Shown: in pieces, positions 19,772-28,429 of the stretch | How positions within the stretch are numbered: position 1 is the first letter of the stretch | Layout: every line of letters starts with the position of its first letter | The notes under the pieces: generated by a model | The model's database searches: none | What the model saw: only the letters and a program-made list of their open reading frames with translations | Told to the model about the DNA's origin: nothing | Made by a program: the position numbers and the translations under genes | Assembly (NCBI GenBank): GCA_947501045.1 | Contig: CANMUI010000004.1 | Location: 1-64,000, forward strand | DNA from: an uncultured Psychrobacter sp. | GTDB lineage: Bacteria > Pseudomonadota > Gammaproteobacteria > Pseudomonadales > Moraxellaceae | Direction of reading: 5' to 3' | DNA length: 64,000 nucleotides

Positions 19772-20818
19772 ATGGTTTCTGGTTTACTTCAACCGATAAA
19801 GATACTAATGATAACGTTTACTGTAAGTAGTATAAGTGCATGCTCTAATCAAAATGAAATCTTTTCAACCCCTGCTAGTACACTTGCTACCGGCGACTCA
19901 ATTTATAATCAATCAAGTTCAAATGAGACTAATAAAAATATAAACATATCATTCTTGGACAAAGACGCTAGCATTAAACTATTGGCAACCGAAGATGAGT
20001 ATATCCAAGCATTAAGCCCTTTTGATTGGCAAGCAAAGTTTAAAAGTGGGCGTAAATTGTCACCAAAGGAGCTAGAGGGTTATTACTCAAAAGCAGCGAT
20101 AAACTGGGACACTGAATCTAAAGAAAAGGTGCTGACTGCAGTCAAATTACTACAAGATAAAGTTTCTAAATTGAATATCAATGCTCCAAAGGATATAAAG
20201 TTTGCCCTAACCAATGGTTTGGTTGAATCAGGTGCTGCGTATACTAGAGAGGATTATATTGTATTGACTCCAGAGCTTTTAGAAGATCCGCAGTCAGAGA
20301 TAAACGCTCTTGTGGCCCACGAATTTTTTCATGTCTACTCGCGGTATAATCAAGCGCATCGTGACAAACTATACTCAACAGTGAATTTCAAAAAAATAGC
20401 GCCACTAGTCTTGCCTAATGAGATAGATGCTTTGAGGATTACCAATCCTGATTCGCCAAAGATGGGATATGCTATCGATCTGGATTACCAAGGCCAGCAG
20501 CTAACTTTTTTGCCTTTATTAAAAGCTTTTAGCGAGTACGACATGGCAAGTAACCTGTCTTTTTTCGCTTATTTGCAAGATGGTCTACTGGCTGTGCAAT
20601 CTGATAAAGGTATCACGCGTCCCCTTTTAATAGAAAACAAACCTCTATTTATACCAAAGACTGAGACCAACTACGATGCTGTCGTGTTGCCGAATTCAGA
20701 ATATCTAAATCACCCTGAAGAAGTTCTAGCTAGCAATTTTGCACTTTGGGTTACTGATGCAGCAATAGAACATGAAGCGCCTGTTGAGAAGCTTATTATG
20801 GTCATGAAAAGTATTTGA
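19772..20818 (+). CDS. Lipoprotein with zinc-peptidase-like HEFFH motif
   Basis: Unrecognised 348-residue protein with lipobox ISAC (cysteine 24), so likely anchored to a membrane facing the periplasm. H183-E184-F-F-H187 in LVAHEFFHVYSRYNQAHRD is a zincin motif HExxH in a helix; E211-type residues downstream could complete the site but none is certain. The rest has no repeats. GAGAGGATATAAATT precedes the ATG. A strong hairpin follows 23 bp after the stop. It may be an envelope metallopeptidase, but the family is not one I can name and activity is not shown. Confidence 0.72.
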   Translation: MVSGLLQPIKILMITFTVSSISACSNQNEIFSTPASTLATGDSIYNQSSSNETNKNINISFLDKDASIKLLATEDEYIQALSPFDWQAKFKSGRKLSPKELEGYYSKAAINWDTESKEKVLTAVKLLQDKVSKLNINAPKDIKFALTNGLVESGAAYTREDYIVLTPELLEDPQSEINALVAHEFFHVYSRYNQAHRDKLYSTVNFKKIAPLVLPNEIDALRITNPDSPKMGYAIDLDYQGQQLTFLPLLKAFSEYDMASNLSFFAYLQDGLLAVQSDKGITRPLLIENKPLFIPKTETNYDAVVLPNSEYLNHPEEVLASNFALWVTDAAIEHEAPVEKLIMVMKSI

Positions 20819-20840
20819 TGAATGCGTAGAGTGCCGACTT

Positions 20841-20873
20841 CAAGATAGGAGTACTAGACCTACTCCTATCTTG
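20841..20873. terminator. Bidirectional terminator
   Basis: CAAGATAGGAGTA pairs perfectly with TACTCCTATCTTG around a 7-base loop, between convergent genes ending at 20818 and 20882. T runs are poor on both strands, so efficiency is uncertain. Confidence 0.75.
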
Positions 20874-20881
20874 AGCACAAT

Positions 20882-21985
20882 TTATCGAATAGACTCAGCT
20901 TGTACTTGTTCGGCGATAAGTTCGGTGACAATCCGAGCAAACGCGCTCATACGCTGCTTGATGCGCTCTTCGCCCAATGCTTCTGTCAATACCGCTTCGT
21001 TATCCACATCTGGGTTATGCCAAGAATAGCCACCTGGAATGTCGGGATTATCCGTTTGCGTATAGCCGTCAAAATCGGGACCCAAGCTCCAATTGGTCGC
21101 CTCAAAAGCGACGACAGGCATAATACTGTCAAACGATTCTTGATCGCTACAACAGCCAACACCAAGAGGTTTATAAGGCTCATCTGCATCCGGAGGGATG
21201 ATAGCTGGGTTCACTTGCAGACCAATATTAAGCTTGTCTGCAATACGTAGCGCCGCCTCACGTAGCTTTACGTTAGCTGCGATCTCATTGCCATCATCGT
21301 CGTAACTGTTGTCCCCAGCGTTGGCATACATATTATCGCCGGTAAGCAAGCTGTCTAAATTAATCATGCCAATAGCATTGTCAATCTCATCTTGAGTTAA
21401 GCTATCCACAAATGCCTTGGAACCTTGCAGTCCGCCTTCTTCAGAACCAAACGCCACAAATTTAATCGTATCTACGGTATCCACTCCTCTAAAGTGATAA
21501 ACCAGCTCACTCAATACGCCGGAGCCCGAGGCATTATCATCTAATCCTTCAAGCTCGATATAATTGGGATACTGCGTCGCCGAATCGTAGTGAGCGCCTA
21601 CGTATAAGGTTCGTCCGGTATTTTGCGTGCCCTCATGAGTAAAGATCACATTTTGACTGGTAATCGATTGCTCAGCGAACGGCCCGCGAGAGGCGACAAA
21701 GGTAAAAGGCTCTAATACCACCTCATTGCCATTGTCGCCAAAGGTCATACGCTGTTTCATATATTGGGCAGCGGCAAGCTCGGTGCTTGATCCCATATAA
21801 CGCCCCGGATAATCACGTGCTAGAGTCAGTGCCGTCTCGGTACCATACTCTCCGTATGTGATGACAGGGGTAATGATCGTCTCGCTATCGTCATCATTAC
21901 ATGCGGTCACGCCTGCTAGCATAATTGCTACAGCTATGACTCTCATCATTTGTTTCGGTGCTTGTTTCGCTATGGTCTGTAACAT
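20882..21985 (-). CDS. M28 family zinc aminopeptidase, lipoprotein
   Basis: Exported metallopeptidase of the M28 clan. Lipobox VTAC gives lipidation at C29. Metal ligands can be read in order: H in YVGAHYDSA, D in GLDDNASGSG, the EE pair in FGSEEGGLQGSKAF (catalytic base plus ligand), D in INLDSLL and a late H near SWHNPDVDN. This is the pattern of two-zinc aminopeptidases. GAGGGAATTGCG precedes the ATG. The gene stands alone, convergent with the HEFFH lipoprotein, and presumably degrades peptides at the cell surface or in the periplasm. Confidence 0.9.
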   Translation of the reverse strand: MLQTIAKQAPKQMMRVIAVAIMLAGVTACNDDDSETIITPVITYGEYGTETALTLARDYPGRYMGSSTELAAAQYMKQRMTFGDNGNEVVLEPFTFVASRGPFAEQSITSQNVIFTHEGTQNTGRTLYVGAHYDSATQYPNYIELEGLDDNASGSGVLSELVYHFRGVDTVDTIKFVAFGSEEGGLQGSKAFVDSLTQDEIDNAIGMINLDSLLTGDNMYANAGDNSYDDDGNEIAANVKLREAALRIADKLNIGLQVNPAIIPPDADEPYKPLGVGCCSDQESFDSIMPVVAFEATNWSLGPDFDGYTQTDNPDIPGGYSWHNPDVDNEAVLTEALGEERIKQRMSAFARIVTELIAEQVQAESIR

Positions 21986-22172
21986 CGCAATTCCCTCTGA
22001 TTAGTTATTGAAAAGACCTAATCAGTAATATAAAACGTTTTTATAATTAAGTGTAAATAGTTTTATAGAGATATTGTCGTAGGTTATGTTTTTATGAAGG
22101 CGGGTGGATAGGGGGTTGGGTGATGATTGGAAAGAGTTGTCTATTGGTTTTTGTGCAGGGCGTTTAATTGTT

Positions 22173-22217
22173 GGAACTAATCTTTGAGAAGCGTCTAAAA
22201 ATTGCACTGCAATTTTT
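22173..22217. repeat. Dispersed hairpin repeat, copy 1
   Basis: A 45-bp segment with TTGAGAAGCGTCTAAAAATT and the palindrome AAAATTGCACTGCAATTTT style hairpin. A close copy is at 52204-52246. It lies upstream of the M28 gene in the intergenic stretch 21986-22307, which otherwise holds nothing I can identify. Confidence 0.6.
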
Positions 22218-22307
22218 CAACCGAACATTATGTTACATCAAAAGCTTAGTTAAATTTTTAATTTAGGTTATATAGTAGTTAACTCAATATAGATAAACAC
22301 ATAACCA

Positions 22308-23000
22308 TCAAATGTCCAGGAACTTTTCTGTAATTTTATCAACCCAAGTATTTTTATATATGATTCTAATATCATTTGGATAAGAAGTAGCATAGTCTTT
22401 TAGTTTTATTGCTGCTTCAAGAGCAACTTCCTTTTTCATACACAAGAATGATCCTAAAAAAGAATAAATACCTAAACATAGAAGTAGATATGCGTTACCT
22501 ATTTGGCTGTAAAATATTGATAAATTTTCATAATTAAATAAGGAGACCAAGAAACCTATGGTAAAGAATACAAATATTCCATAGTACATATAAGCAGAAA
22601 ACTTATTATATAATTTTTCAATTGTATATATTTTCCTATATCTTAAAGTTATACTATTAGTTTGATAATCTATATATTTGTTTGCCTTTCTGAATGTAGC
22701 GCACTCTATTTCATTACTATTTTTTGATATATCTATGATTTTACTCCGAGCTTCTTTGCTAACACTTAATCTATAAATCTTATGAAATATTTCTCTTTCG
22801 TAAGTTTCGATTAATTGCTCTCTAAGTTTATTATCAATCTTATCTGTTTCAAAAGCTTCTTTAACCTTATCAAGACTAAAGTATCTGTTTTCTTGGTAAG
22901 ATTTATAGACTCTTGCTGTTTCAAAAAGAAACTTTAATGTCCCCATTATCACTACAAATAGCCAAAAATTATTTAACGACTCTAAGTCTATACTTGACAT
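22308..23000 (-). CDS. Hypothetical membrane protein, AT-rich
   Basis: 230-residue protein with an N-terminal hydrophobic helix (NFWLFVVIMGTLKFLFE) and two further ones near residues 138-160 and 168-190; the middle is soluble and charged, with many lysines and tyrosines. No family recognised. The low GC of the gene and its place between the M28 gene and a decayed oxidoreductase copy suggest recent gain. AGAGATTTACT precedes the ATG. It could be related to the type of small membrane proteins of phage-defence or stress islands, but nothing shows that. Confidence 0.6.
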   Translation of the reverse strand: MSSIDLESLNNFWLFVVIMGTLKFLFETARVYKSYQENRYFSLDKVKEAFETDKIDNKLREQLIETYEREIFHKIYRLSVSKEARSKIIDISKNSNEIECATFRKANKYIDYQTNSITLRYRKIYTIEKLYNKFSAYMYYGIFVFFTIGFLVSLFNYENLSIFYSQIGNAYLLLCLGIYSFLGSFLCMKKEVALEAAIKLKDYATSYPNDIRIIYKNTWVDKITEKFLDI

Positions 23001-23110
23001 AGTAAATCTCTATACATTTGAAATATAATTTATTCAACATAAGTAGAATTGATTATAAACATTATATATTAACCTACGATTAAAACATAAAACATTCACT
23101 CATAACCCTT

Positions 23111-23423
23111 TCAAATCCTACCTAAAATAGTCGTCATATTATGCTCAGCAAGTCCAGTAATAAACATATACGGATTGACGCCAGCGCTGTCGTGGATTAA
23201 CGCGCCGTCTTGCACGTAGATATTTTTATGGTCTTTAACACGGTCAACGTCATCAGTCGCTTTGCCCAAGACGCAGCCGCCAAGCGGGTGATAACAAAAG
23301 TCGTCACCGAAACCTTTATTGAATAACAGGCGAGCTTTGGTACCACCGCTAGACTGGTCAAGTTTATTTAGCAGCTATTGGGCGGCGTTTACCGAGTACT
23401 GATTTTGCTCGTGTTTCCAGCGC
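23111..23423 (-). pseudogene. Remnant of GMC oxidoreductase gene, 3' end only
   Basis: On the minus strand this codes for about 104 residues closely matching the C-terminus of the intact GMC protein at 24800-26407, for example GFGDDFCYHPLGGCVLGKAT and SAGVNPYMFITGLAE. No start is present and a TAG stop (23375-23377) replaces a glutamate codon. The copy is clearly diverged, with many silent and some replacing changes, so it is not a recent duplication. Its 5' edge meets a GTAGGGTG repeat at 23424. Intact gene, cargo and remnant are all in the same orientation. Confidence 0.9.
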
Positions 23424-23486
23424 GTAGGGTGAGTTAGCAAATGCGTAACCTATCGAATAAGCGCCTACTTTTAATGGTGGGTTATG
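23424..23486. repeat. GTAGGGTG-type palindromic repeat, copy next to GMC remnant
   Basis: GTAGGGTGAGTTAGC and GCGTAACC, then after 30 bases GGTGGGTTATG. Related copies lie at 26896-26958, 48431-48494 and 52437-52561. It begins exactly where homology to the GMC gene ends. Intergenic sequence from 23001 to 23110 and from 23487 to 23520 shows nothing further. Confidence 0.7.
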
Positions 23487-23520
23487 TTTTGTCCTTGTTA
23501 TCTATAAGAGTTTAATAAGT

Positions 23521-24552
23521 CTAACTTATTTTAAAGCCCCGAAAGTCTCTAGATAACATCTGCGAGGCAGCCGAAGCAGTGTATCTACCTACACCTTTTA
23601 TTTCTTTAGCTATCTCATATCCTTCTTCTTTGAAAATAGCTAACATTGAATTTAGTTCAGTCAATTTACTTGTATCTAAAACCATTTTAATAACTGTACC
23701 TTTGCATACGTGATTCAAATCAACGTGTTCTTTATTCGATTCAAAAAGCTTTATGCTATGACTACCACTACACACTAAGAATGAACCACCTAAGCGACAA
23801 ATACGACTGTTCATATATAACCCAAAACCAGAGTTATGCCATGGATCAGATTTATCTATTCTAGCTCCTTTATAATTTTTACTAGAAATTGCTGGCATTA
23901 AAGCTTGCTGAATAGCATCTGAATCATTTTTAACTTCAACAAATGGGTTGGCTTTTAAAGACTCTTTTAGCCCTATGCCATCGTCAGCAATAGATATTTC
24001 TACTTTATTGTATGTTGGCCAATATTGTGCACAATATTGAATATTCTTAGAATTACTATGTTCGTAGACGTTGCGTATAATTTCTCTAATCGAAAAAGTC
24101 AGCGTATTAACTAAGTTAGTATCTTCTTGTTGACAAAGAATTTGAGCTAGATGCTTAGAACGTTCTTCGATAATATCCTGTCCAGTCAACCATTTTTCGT
24201 TTGCTTCTTCTTTGATTAATCGGACGTTAAGTACATTAATAGGTACAAATTTATTGTTACCTTCAACAAAGTTTGGCTTTCTTCCATAATTAAGACCAAA
24301 AGCTTGAAAGAAAGACATATTAGCAGCATATTCTTTCTGCTCATGACCACGACATTTGATTATTATCTCCTTATTTGCGCGTTTAAAATTTCTTATAAAT
24401 TTAGATACATAAATGATAGTAAAAGGTTCGATTCTACGCATAGGTGAGAAATCTATTAAAAGTTCGTCTAGATCAGAACAGGCTTCAATTTCACTACAAA
24501 ATTTGAAAATTGCAAGTTCCGTGCATTCTCTTGGATAGTATATTGTGGTCAC
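23521..24552 (-). CDS. STAS-like plus GHKL ATPase protein
   Basis: 343-residue soluble protein. Residues 1-95 look like a STAS domain (LLIDFSPMRRIEPFTIIYV, then SFFQAFGLNYG), and residues about 135-300 are a histidine-kinase-type ATPase: N box REIIRNVYEHSN, G1 box IADDGIGL, and G2 box NSGFGLYMNSRI. This joins in one chain what are usually an anti-sigma kinase and its antagonist. The last 50 residues are helical and unassigned. There is no phosphoacceptor histidine domain or membrane segment. The gene is AT-rich and lies between the intact GMC gene and its broken copy, as cargo of a probable insertion. Partner or target not visible. Confidence 0.8.
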   Translation of the reverse strand: MTTIYYPRECTELAIFKFCSEIEACSDLDELLIDFSPMRRIEPFTIIYVSKFIRNFKRANKEIIIKCRGHEQKEYAANMSFFQAFGLNYGRKPNFVEGNNKFVPINVLNVRLIKEEANEKWLTGQDIIEERSKHLAQILCQQEDTNLVNTLTFSIREIIRNVYEHSNSKNIQYCAQYWPTYNKVEISIADDGIGLKESLKANPFVEVKNDSDAIQQALMPAISSKNYKGARIDKSDPWHNSGFGLYMNSRICRLGGSFLVCSGSHSIKLFESNKEHVDLNHVCKGTVIKMVLDTSKLTELNSMLAIFKEEGYEIAKEIKGVGRYTASAASQMLSRDFRGFKIS

Positions 24553-24743
24553 GGCTATTCCTTATTTATGATCAATTTAAGAACTTATGCTCTTGGTCTT
24601 TCCAAACTGCAACGTCAAAAGATTTATTCAATAAAGATTACGTTTGCTATAAACTTATACGATTTAATATCGTAGCTTATTAGTACTTTGAATGTACGAG
24701 CATATCTGCTCAGATAAGGATATAGCAAATTAGCTCCAAACCC

Positions 24744-24768
24744 AAAAAAACGCCCATAAAGAGCGTTT
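24744..24768 (-). terminator. Terminator after the GMC gene
   Basis: On the minus strand AAACGC pairs with GCGTTT around a 12-base loop and runs into seven T. It follows the GMC stop by about 30 bp. The stem is short. Confidence 0.65.
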
Positions 24769-24799
24769 CCATATAATCAAAACCTAAAACCCCAACTCT

Positions 24800-26407
24800 C
24801 TACCCAAAATCCTCCCGCAAAATACTCGCCATATTACGCTCGGCAAGTCCAGTGATAAACACATACGGATTGACGCCTGCGCTACCGGGGATTAATGCGC
24901 CGTCTTGCACGTAGATATTGTTATGGCCTTTGACGCGGCCAACCTCATCGGTCGCTTTGCCAAGTACGCAGCCGCCAAGTGGGTGATAACAAAAGTCGTC
25001 ACCAAAACCATTATTGAATAAGAGACGCGCTTTGGTGCCGCCATTGGACTCGCCAAGCTTGTCTAGTAGCTCTTGGGCGGCGTTTACCGAGTACTCATTT
25101 TGCTCGCGATTCCAGTTGAGTTTGACCGTTTGCGAGTCCTTATCGTAGTAATAATTACCGCGTTCTGGATTATCCGTGATGGCAAGATAGAGCGTCGTCC
25201 ATGTCTCAAGTCCTAGCGGCAATGGCGCGAGTTCGGCAAAGATTTTGTACTTTGAACCGTCTCTATCGCCGTCCCACATGTTAATGCCTTTGACCGGAAT
25301 GGTAGATTGAGTAGTGCCAGCGGCGTGGACAAAATTGCGCCCAGTCATGATGTTGCCGTTTGGCCCCCAATGCTGTCCGATGTGCTCGTTTAGATGGTTA
25401 AGCTTACCTTCCGCTTGGCTTTTTAATAATAGTTCTGAGGTGCCTGTACTGCCTGCATTTAGAAACAGTTTGTCGCAAGTGTAATGCTCGATACTAGCAA
25501 TGTTATCGATGCCGCCTGTGGTATTGAGGACGTGAACTTCTAATCTAAGTTGATCATTATCGAGCGCTTGTATACTATTTACTTTGCGCAGGGTTTTTAC
25601 CGTAACGTTACCCGTCGCTTCAGCATCTTTTAGGTAGGTTAGATCAAGTGAGAACTTGCCAGCGTTATTACCGTAGATGACTTCGCCTCCAAGGCCTGAT
25701 TGGTAGACTTCGCCGCGCGCTTCCTTTTGCATATAATCAAAGTCGTAGCTATTGCCAAAGAATTCTGTTTTAAGTCCAGCACGCTCAGCTTGACGTTCAG
25801 CTGCGCGAGTGAATTCATAATATTCGGTGTCATTAAAGAAGTCCTCGGGGATTTGGCTGACTTTGAGTTCCTTCATTGCGCGAGGAAAGTAGGTGTCGTA
25901 CATCTCATCACTATTAATCCACGGAAATACCGCTTCAAAGTGTGATCGCCTTGGCTGGATAGCAATCGCGCCATTGACGATAGAGCCGCCGCCATAAGCG
26001 CGTCCGGCGAATACTTTCATATCATCATACTCGACTAAATCTAACACGCCGGGGTATTTTCTAATCGGGATGGGAATGGGGATAGGGGCGTTGGGTCTGT
26101 TGCTAAACCAGCTAGAGCGTTTATCGGCGCTAATCATTTTGCAAAAGGTATTGTGCTCAGGGGTTCTATCCCAGCGCATACCCATTTCTAAAATCAATAC
26201 TTTGTGACCTTTTTCGCTCAAGCGTAGTGCCGATACTGCTCCGCCGTAACCGCTACCAACGATGATATTAGGGAAATGTCCAGATTGGGTAATAGTATTT
26301 GGTAGTTTTTGCTGCTTGGCGAGGGTTTGGCAACCACTCATCGCCGCGGATGTACTGACTGCCGCTACACCTAAGCCCATTGATTTAATAAACTGTCGTC
26401 GTTGCAT
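24800..26407 (-). CDS. GMC family oxidoreductase, Tat-exported
   Basis: FAD-dependent alcohol/sterol-type oxidoreductase of 535 residues. The N-terminus has a twin-arginine signal (MQRRQFIKSMGLG) followed by SGC at residue 26, so it may be exported folded and even lipidated. The FAD motif IIVGSGYGGAVSALRLSEKG (49-68) and the AYGGGSIVNGA segment match the GMC family, and DFCYHPLGGCVLG plus GVNPYVFITGLAERN near the end correspond to the FAD-binding, histidine-bearing C-terminus of cholesterol-oxidase-like members. Substrate unknown. A decayed second copy of its 3' third lies at 23111-23423. Confidence 0.9.
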   Translation of the reverse strand: MQRRQFIKSMGLGVAAVSTSAAMSGCQTLAKQQKLPNTITQSGHFPNIIVGSGYGGAVSALRLSEKGHKVLILEMGMRWDRTPEHNTFCKMISADKRSSWFSNRPNAPIPIPIPIRKYPGVLDLVEYDDMKVFAGRAYGGGSIVNGAIAIQPRRSHFEAVFPWINSDEMYDTYFPRAMKELKVSQIPEDFFNDTEYYEFTRAAERQAERAGLKTEFFGNSYDFDYMQKEARGEVYQSGLGGEVIYGNNAGKFSLDLTYLKDAEATGNVTVKTLRKVNSIQALDNDQLRLEVHVLNTTGGIDNIASIEHYTCDKLFLNAGSTGTSELLLKSQAEGKLNHLNEHIGQHWGPNGNIMTGRNFVHAAGTTQSTIPVKGINMWDGDRDGSKYKIFAELAPLPLGLETWTTLYLAITDNPERGNYYYDKDSQTVKLNWNREQNEYSVNAAQELLDKLGESNGGTKARLLFNNGFGDDFCYHPLGGCVLGKATDEVGRVKGHNNIYVQDGALIPGSAGVNPYVFITGLAERNMASILREDFG

Positions 26408-26533
26408 ATGTTTTCCGATTTTGTAGCTGATTTTGGAATGAGTTTTCTATAAGCAACACTTTAACGAACATAAGTTTCTTTATTATTACGCTGACAGAAT
26501 TTATTTGACACTTGTTAGTCATTTATTAAGGTT

Positions 26534-26845
26534 TTATAGCTTAAGCCCCTCACTAATATCAGGCAACAATTCATTAATTTGATGCTGGCTAAACACCTTG
26601 GCTCCCCTCGACACCGTGGCAATACCGACACCTAGCTTTGCACTAATCTCTCTTTGCGTGACGCCTTGCTGTAGTAGGCCAAATATGGTTAAGCGGTTGG
26701 CTAGCTCTGTTTGCTCTTTTTCTGTCATGAGCGCATCGAATATCGCTGATAGACGTTCTGTATTATCAGTTTCGACCAGTAGCTTTAGTAGATAATCATA
26801 AGCTTCGCTCGTCTGATTATTTGCTTTCTGGGTTTCTTTTGACAT
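26534..26845 (-). CDS. trpR: Trp operon repressor
   Basis: Small all-helical DNA-binding protein repressing tryptophan genes when tryptophan is bound. The 103 residues include LLVETDNTERLSAIFDALMT, the conserved ELANRLTIFGLLQQGVTQREIS helix run (shown in parts), and the reading-head LGVGIATVSRGAKVF. The start is 26845, where AAGGAG lies 5 bases upstream, rather than the 26869 ATG. It faces away from trpB, 350 bp apart, a natural arrangement for regulating both. In E. coli trpR stands far from the trp operon. Confidence 0.95.
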   Translation of the reverse strand: MSKETQKANNQTSEAYDYLLKLLVETDNTERLSAIFDALMTEKEQTELANRLTIFGLLQQGVTQREISAKLGVGIATVSRGAKVFSQHQINELLPDISEGLKL

Positions 26846-26895
26846 GTTTACTCCTTTTAATAGTTTCATCTCACTCTAAATTTAGTATGGACTAT

Positions 26896-26958
26896 CGTAG
26901 GGTGCATTCCATGCACCATTACTACAACGTTTGACTGGTGCTTAAAAAGCACCCTACG
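26896..26958. repeat. GTAGGGTGC palindromic repeat
   Basis: CGTAGGGTGC at the left is the exact reverse complement of GCACCCTACG at the right, with inner matches TGCACC and GGTGC. A 63-bp member of the GTAGGGTG repeat group, placed in the trpR upstream region. It could form a long hairpin. Confidence 0.75.
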
Positions 26959-27129
26959 CCGATGATTTTAGATAGTTAAGAGTGGGATAAGTTTGCTATA
27001 AATACTTTCAGATCAATTCTAGTTATTGACCTTAAACAGGACTTAACTTAAAATACGTTTCAGTGTACTAGAACATAGATACAATGGCCTTATTATAACG
27101 CCACAAAAATAATTTGCTTGGATAATTTT

Positions 27130-27187
27130 TCAAATACTAAAAATTCAAATACTAAAATTTCACATACTAAAATTTCAAATATTAGGG
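27130..27187. repeat. 15-bp tandem repeat upstream of trpB
   Basis: Four direct copies of TCAAATACTAAAATT (third with TCACAT, fourth incomplete, ending TATTAGGG), immediately ahead of the trpB start. It lies in the trpR-trpB intergenic region, where transcription signals are expected. Confidence 0.85.
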
Positions 27188-27194
27188 TTTAACG

Positions 27195-28421
27195 ATGACA
27201 ACAGAAAATACGACAGACAGCTATGGCCTACATCAATCTATTTTGCCGAGTAGCGAGGGCTTATATGGCGAGTTCGGTGGCAAAATAGGCCATCCAGAGC
27301 TTGCCAAAGCTATGGAAGAAATCGAAGTAGGGTTTCGCGAGATTATCAAAGACGAAGATTTTATCGCTGAGATGAAACGTTTGCGCGAGACTTACGTCGG
27401 CAGACCAAGCCCGATATTCCATGCCAGACGCTTAAGCGAACATTGCGGCGGGGCACAGATTTATTTTAAGCGTGAAGACCTAAATCATACTGGCGCGCAC
27501 AAGATTAATCACTGTTTGGGTGAAGTGTTACTAGCCAAGAAGCTCGGCAAAACCAAAGTCATCGCGGAGACAGGTGCAGGGCAACACGGGGTGGCATTAG
27601 CAACCGCAGCGGCATTGATGGGTCTTGAGTGTGAGATTCATATGGGTGTGGTCGATATCGAAAAAGAGCATCCTAATGTCAGTCGTATGAAAATTTTAGG
27701 CGCTAATATCGTACCTGTATCGCGCGGCGCAGGGACGCTAAAAGAAGCCGTCGATAGCGCTTTTGAGACCTATCTTAACGAGCTTGATAGCAGTATGTTC
27801 GCCATTGGCTCAGCTTTGGGTCCTGCACCATATCCTGAGATTGTCAGCTATTTCCAATCAGTCGTTGGTCGTGAGGCGCGTGTACAGTTTTTAGATACCA
27901 CTGGTAAATTGCCTAATAAAGTGGTCGCTTGCGTCGGTGGCGGCTCTAATGCTATCGGTATATTCAGTGGTTTTTTGGGCGATGAGAGCGTTGAAAAAGT
28001 AGGAGTGGAGCCTGCTGGTGAGGGCTTAGATACACCCAATCATGCGGCGACGATGACGCTTGGCACCAAGGGTGAGATTCACGGCTTTAAATGTTATGTC
28101 TTACTAAATAAAGATGGCGAGCCAGCCCCTGTACATTCGATTGCCTCTGGTTTGGACTATCCCGGGGTTGGACCGCAGCATTCACTGTTACGCGATATGC
28201 AGATGGCGACTTATGAGTCGGCGACAGATGCAGAGTGTTTAGAGGCCTTTATGGCGCTATCACGTTTAGAAGGTATCATTCCCGCTTTAGAAACCGCCCA
28301 TGCCATCGCCTATGCGATGAGAGTTGCCAAAGATATGTCACCTGATGAGACGATTTTGGTTAATTTATCAGGGCGCGGCGATAAGGATATTGATTTTATT
28401 TTGGATAAGGTTGATTTGTAA
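27195..28421 (+). CDS. trpB: Tryptophan synthase beta chain
   Basis: PLP enzyme joining indole and serine to tryptophan. The 408 residues contain FKREDLNHTGAHKINH with the PLP lysine, ETGAGQHGVALATAAAL with the catalytic glutamate, the phosphate loop CVGGGSNAIG, and GVEPAGEG. Length is normal for the main (TrpB1) type. No trpA or trpF is next to it; instead trpR lies divergently upstream and a MITE-like element directly downstream. The ribosome binding site is poor (AGGGTTTAACG). Beside trpR it could work alone in indole salvage or with a TrpA encoded elsewhere. Confidence 0.95.
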   Translation: MTTENTTDSYGLHQSILPSSEGLYGEFGGKIGHPELAKAMEEIEVGFREIIKDEDFIAEMKRLRETYVGRPSPIFHARRLSEHCGGAQIYFKREDLNHTGAHKINHCLGEVLLAKKLGKTKVIAETGAGQHGVALATAAALMGLECEIHMGVVDIEKEHPNVSRMKILGANIVPVSRGAGTLKEAVDSAFETYLNELDSSMFAIGSALGPAPYPEIVSYFQSVVGREARVQFLDTTGKLPNKVVACVGGGSNAIGIFSGFLGDESVEKVGVEPAGEGLDTPNHAATMTLGTKGEIHGFKCYVLLNKDGEPAPVHSIASGLDYPGVGPQHSLLRDMQMATYESATDAECLEAFMALSRLEGIIPALETAHAIAYAMRVAKDMSPDETILVNLSGRGDKDIDFILDKVDL

Positions 28422-28429
28422 TTAGTATA

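Noticed and set aside
22022..22207. Minus-strand open frame of 61 residues before the M28 gene
   Set aside because: Covers a dispersed hairpin repeat, no ribosome binding site, no recognisable protein.
24800..26407. Possible prophage or integrase in the 22-27 kb accessory region
   Set aside because: No integrase, capsid or lysis gene is present; the GMC gene is a normal oxidoreductase.
27065..27082. Possible TrpR operator GTACTAGAACATAGATAC
   Set aside because: Only one half resembles the GTACTAGTT consensus; the other half does not match well enough to call.
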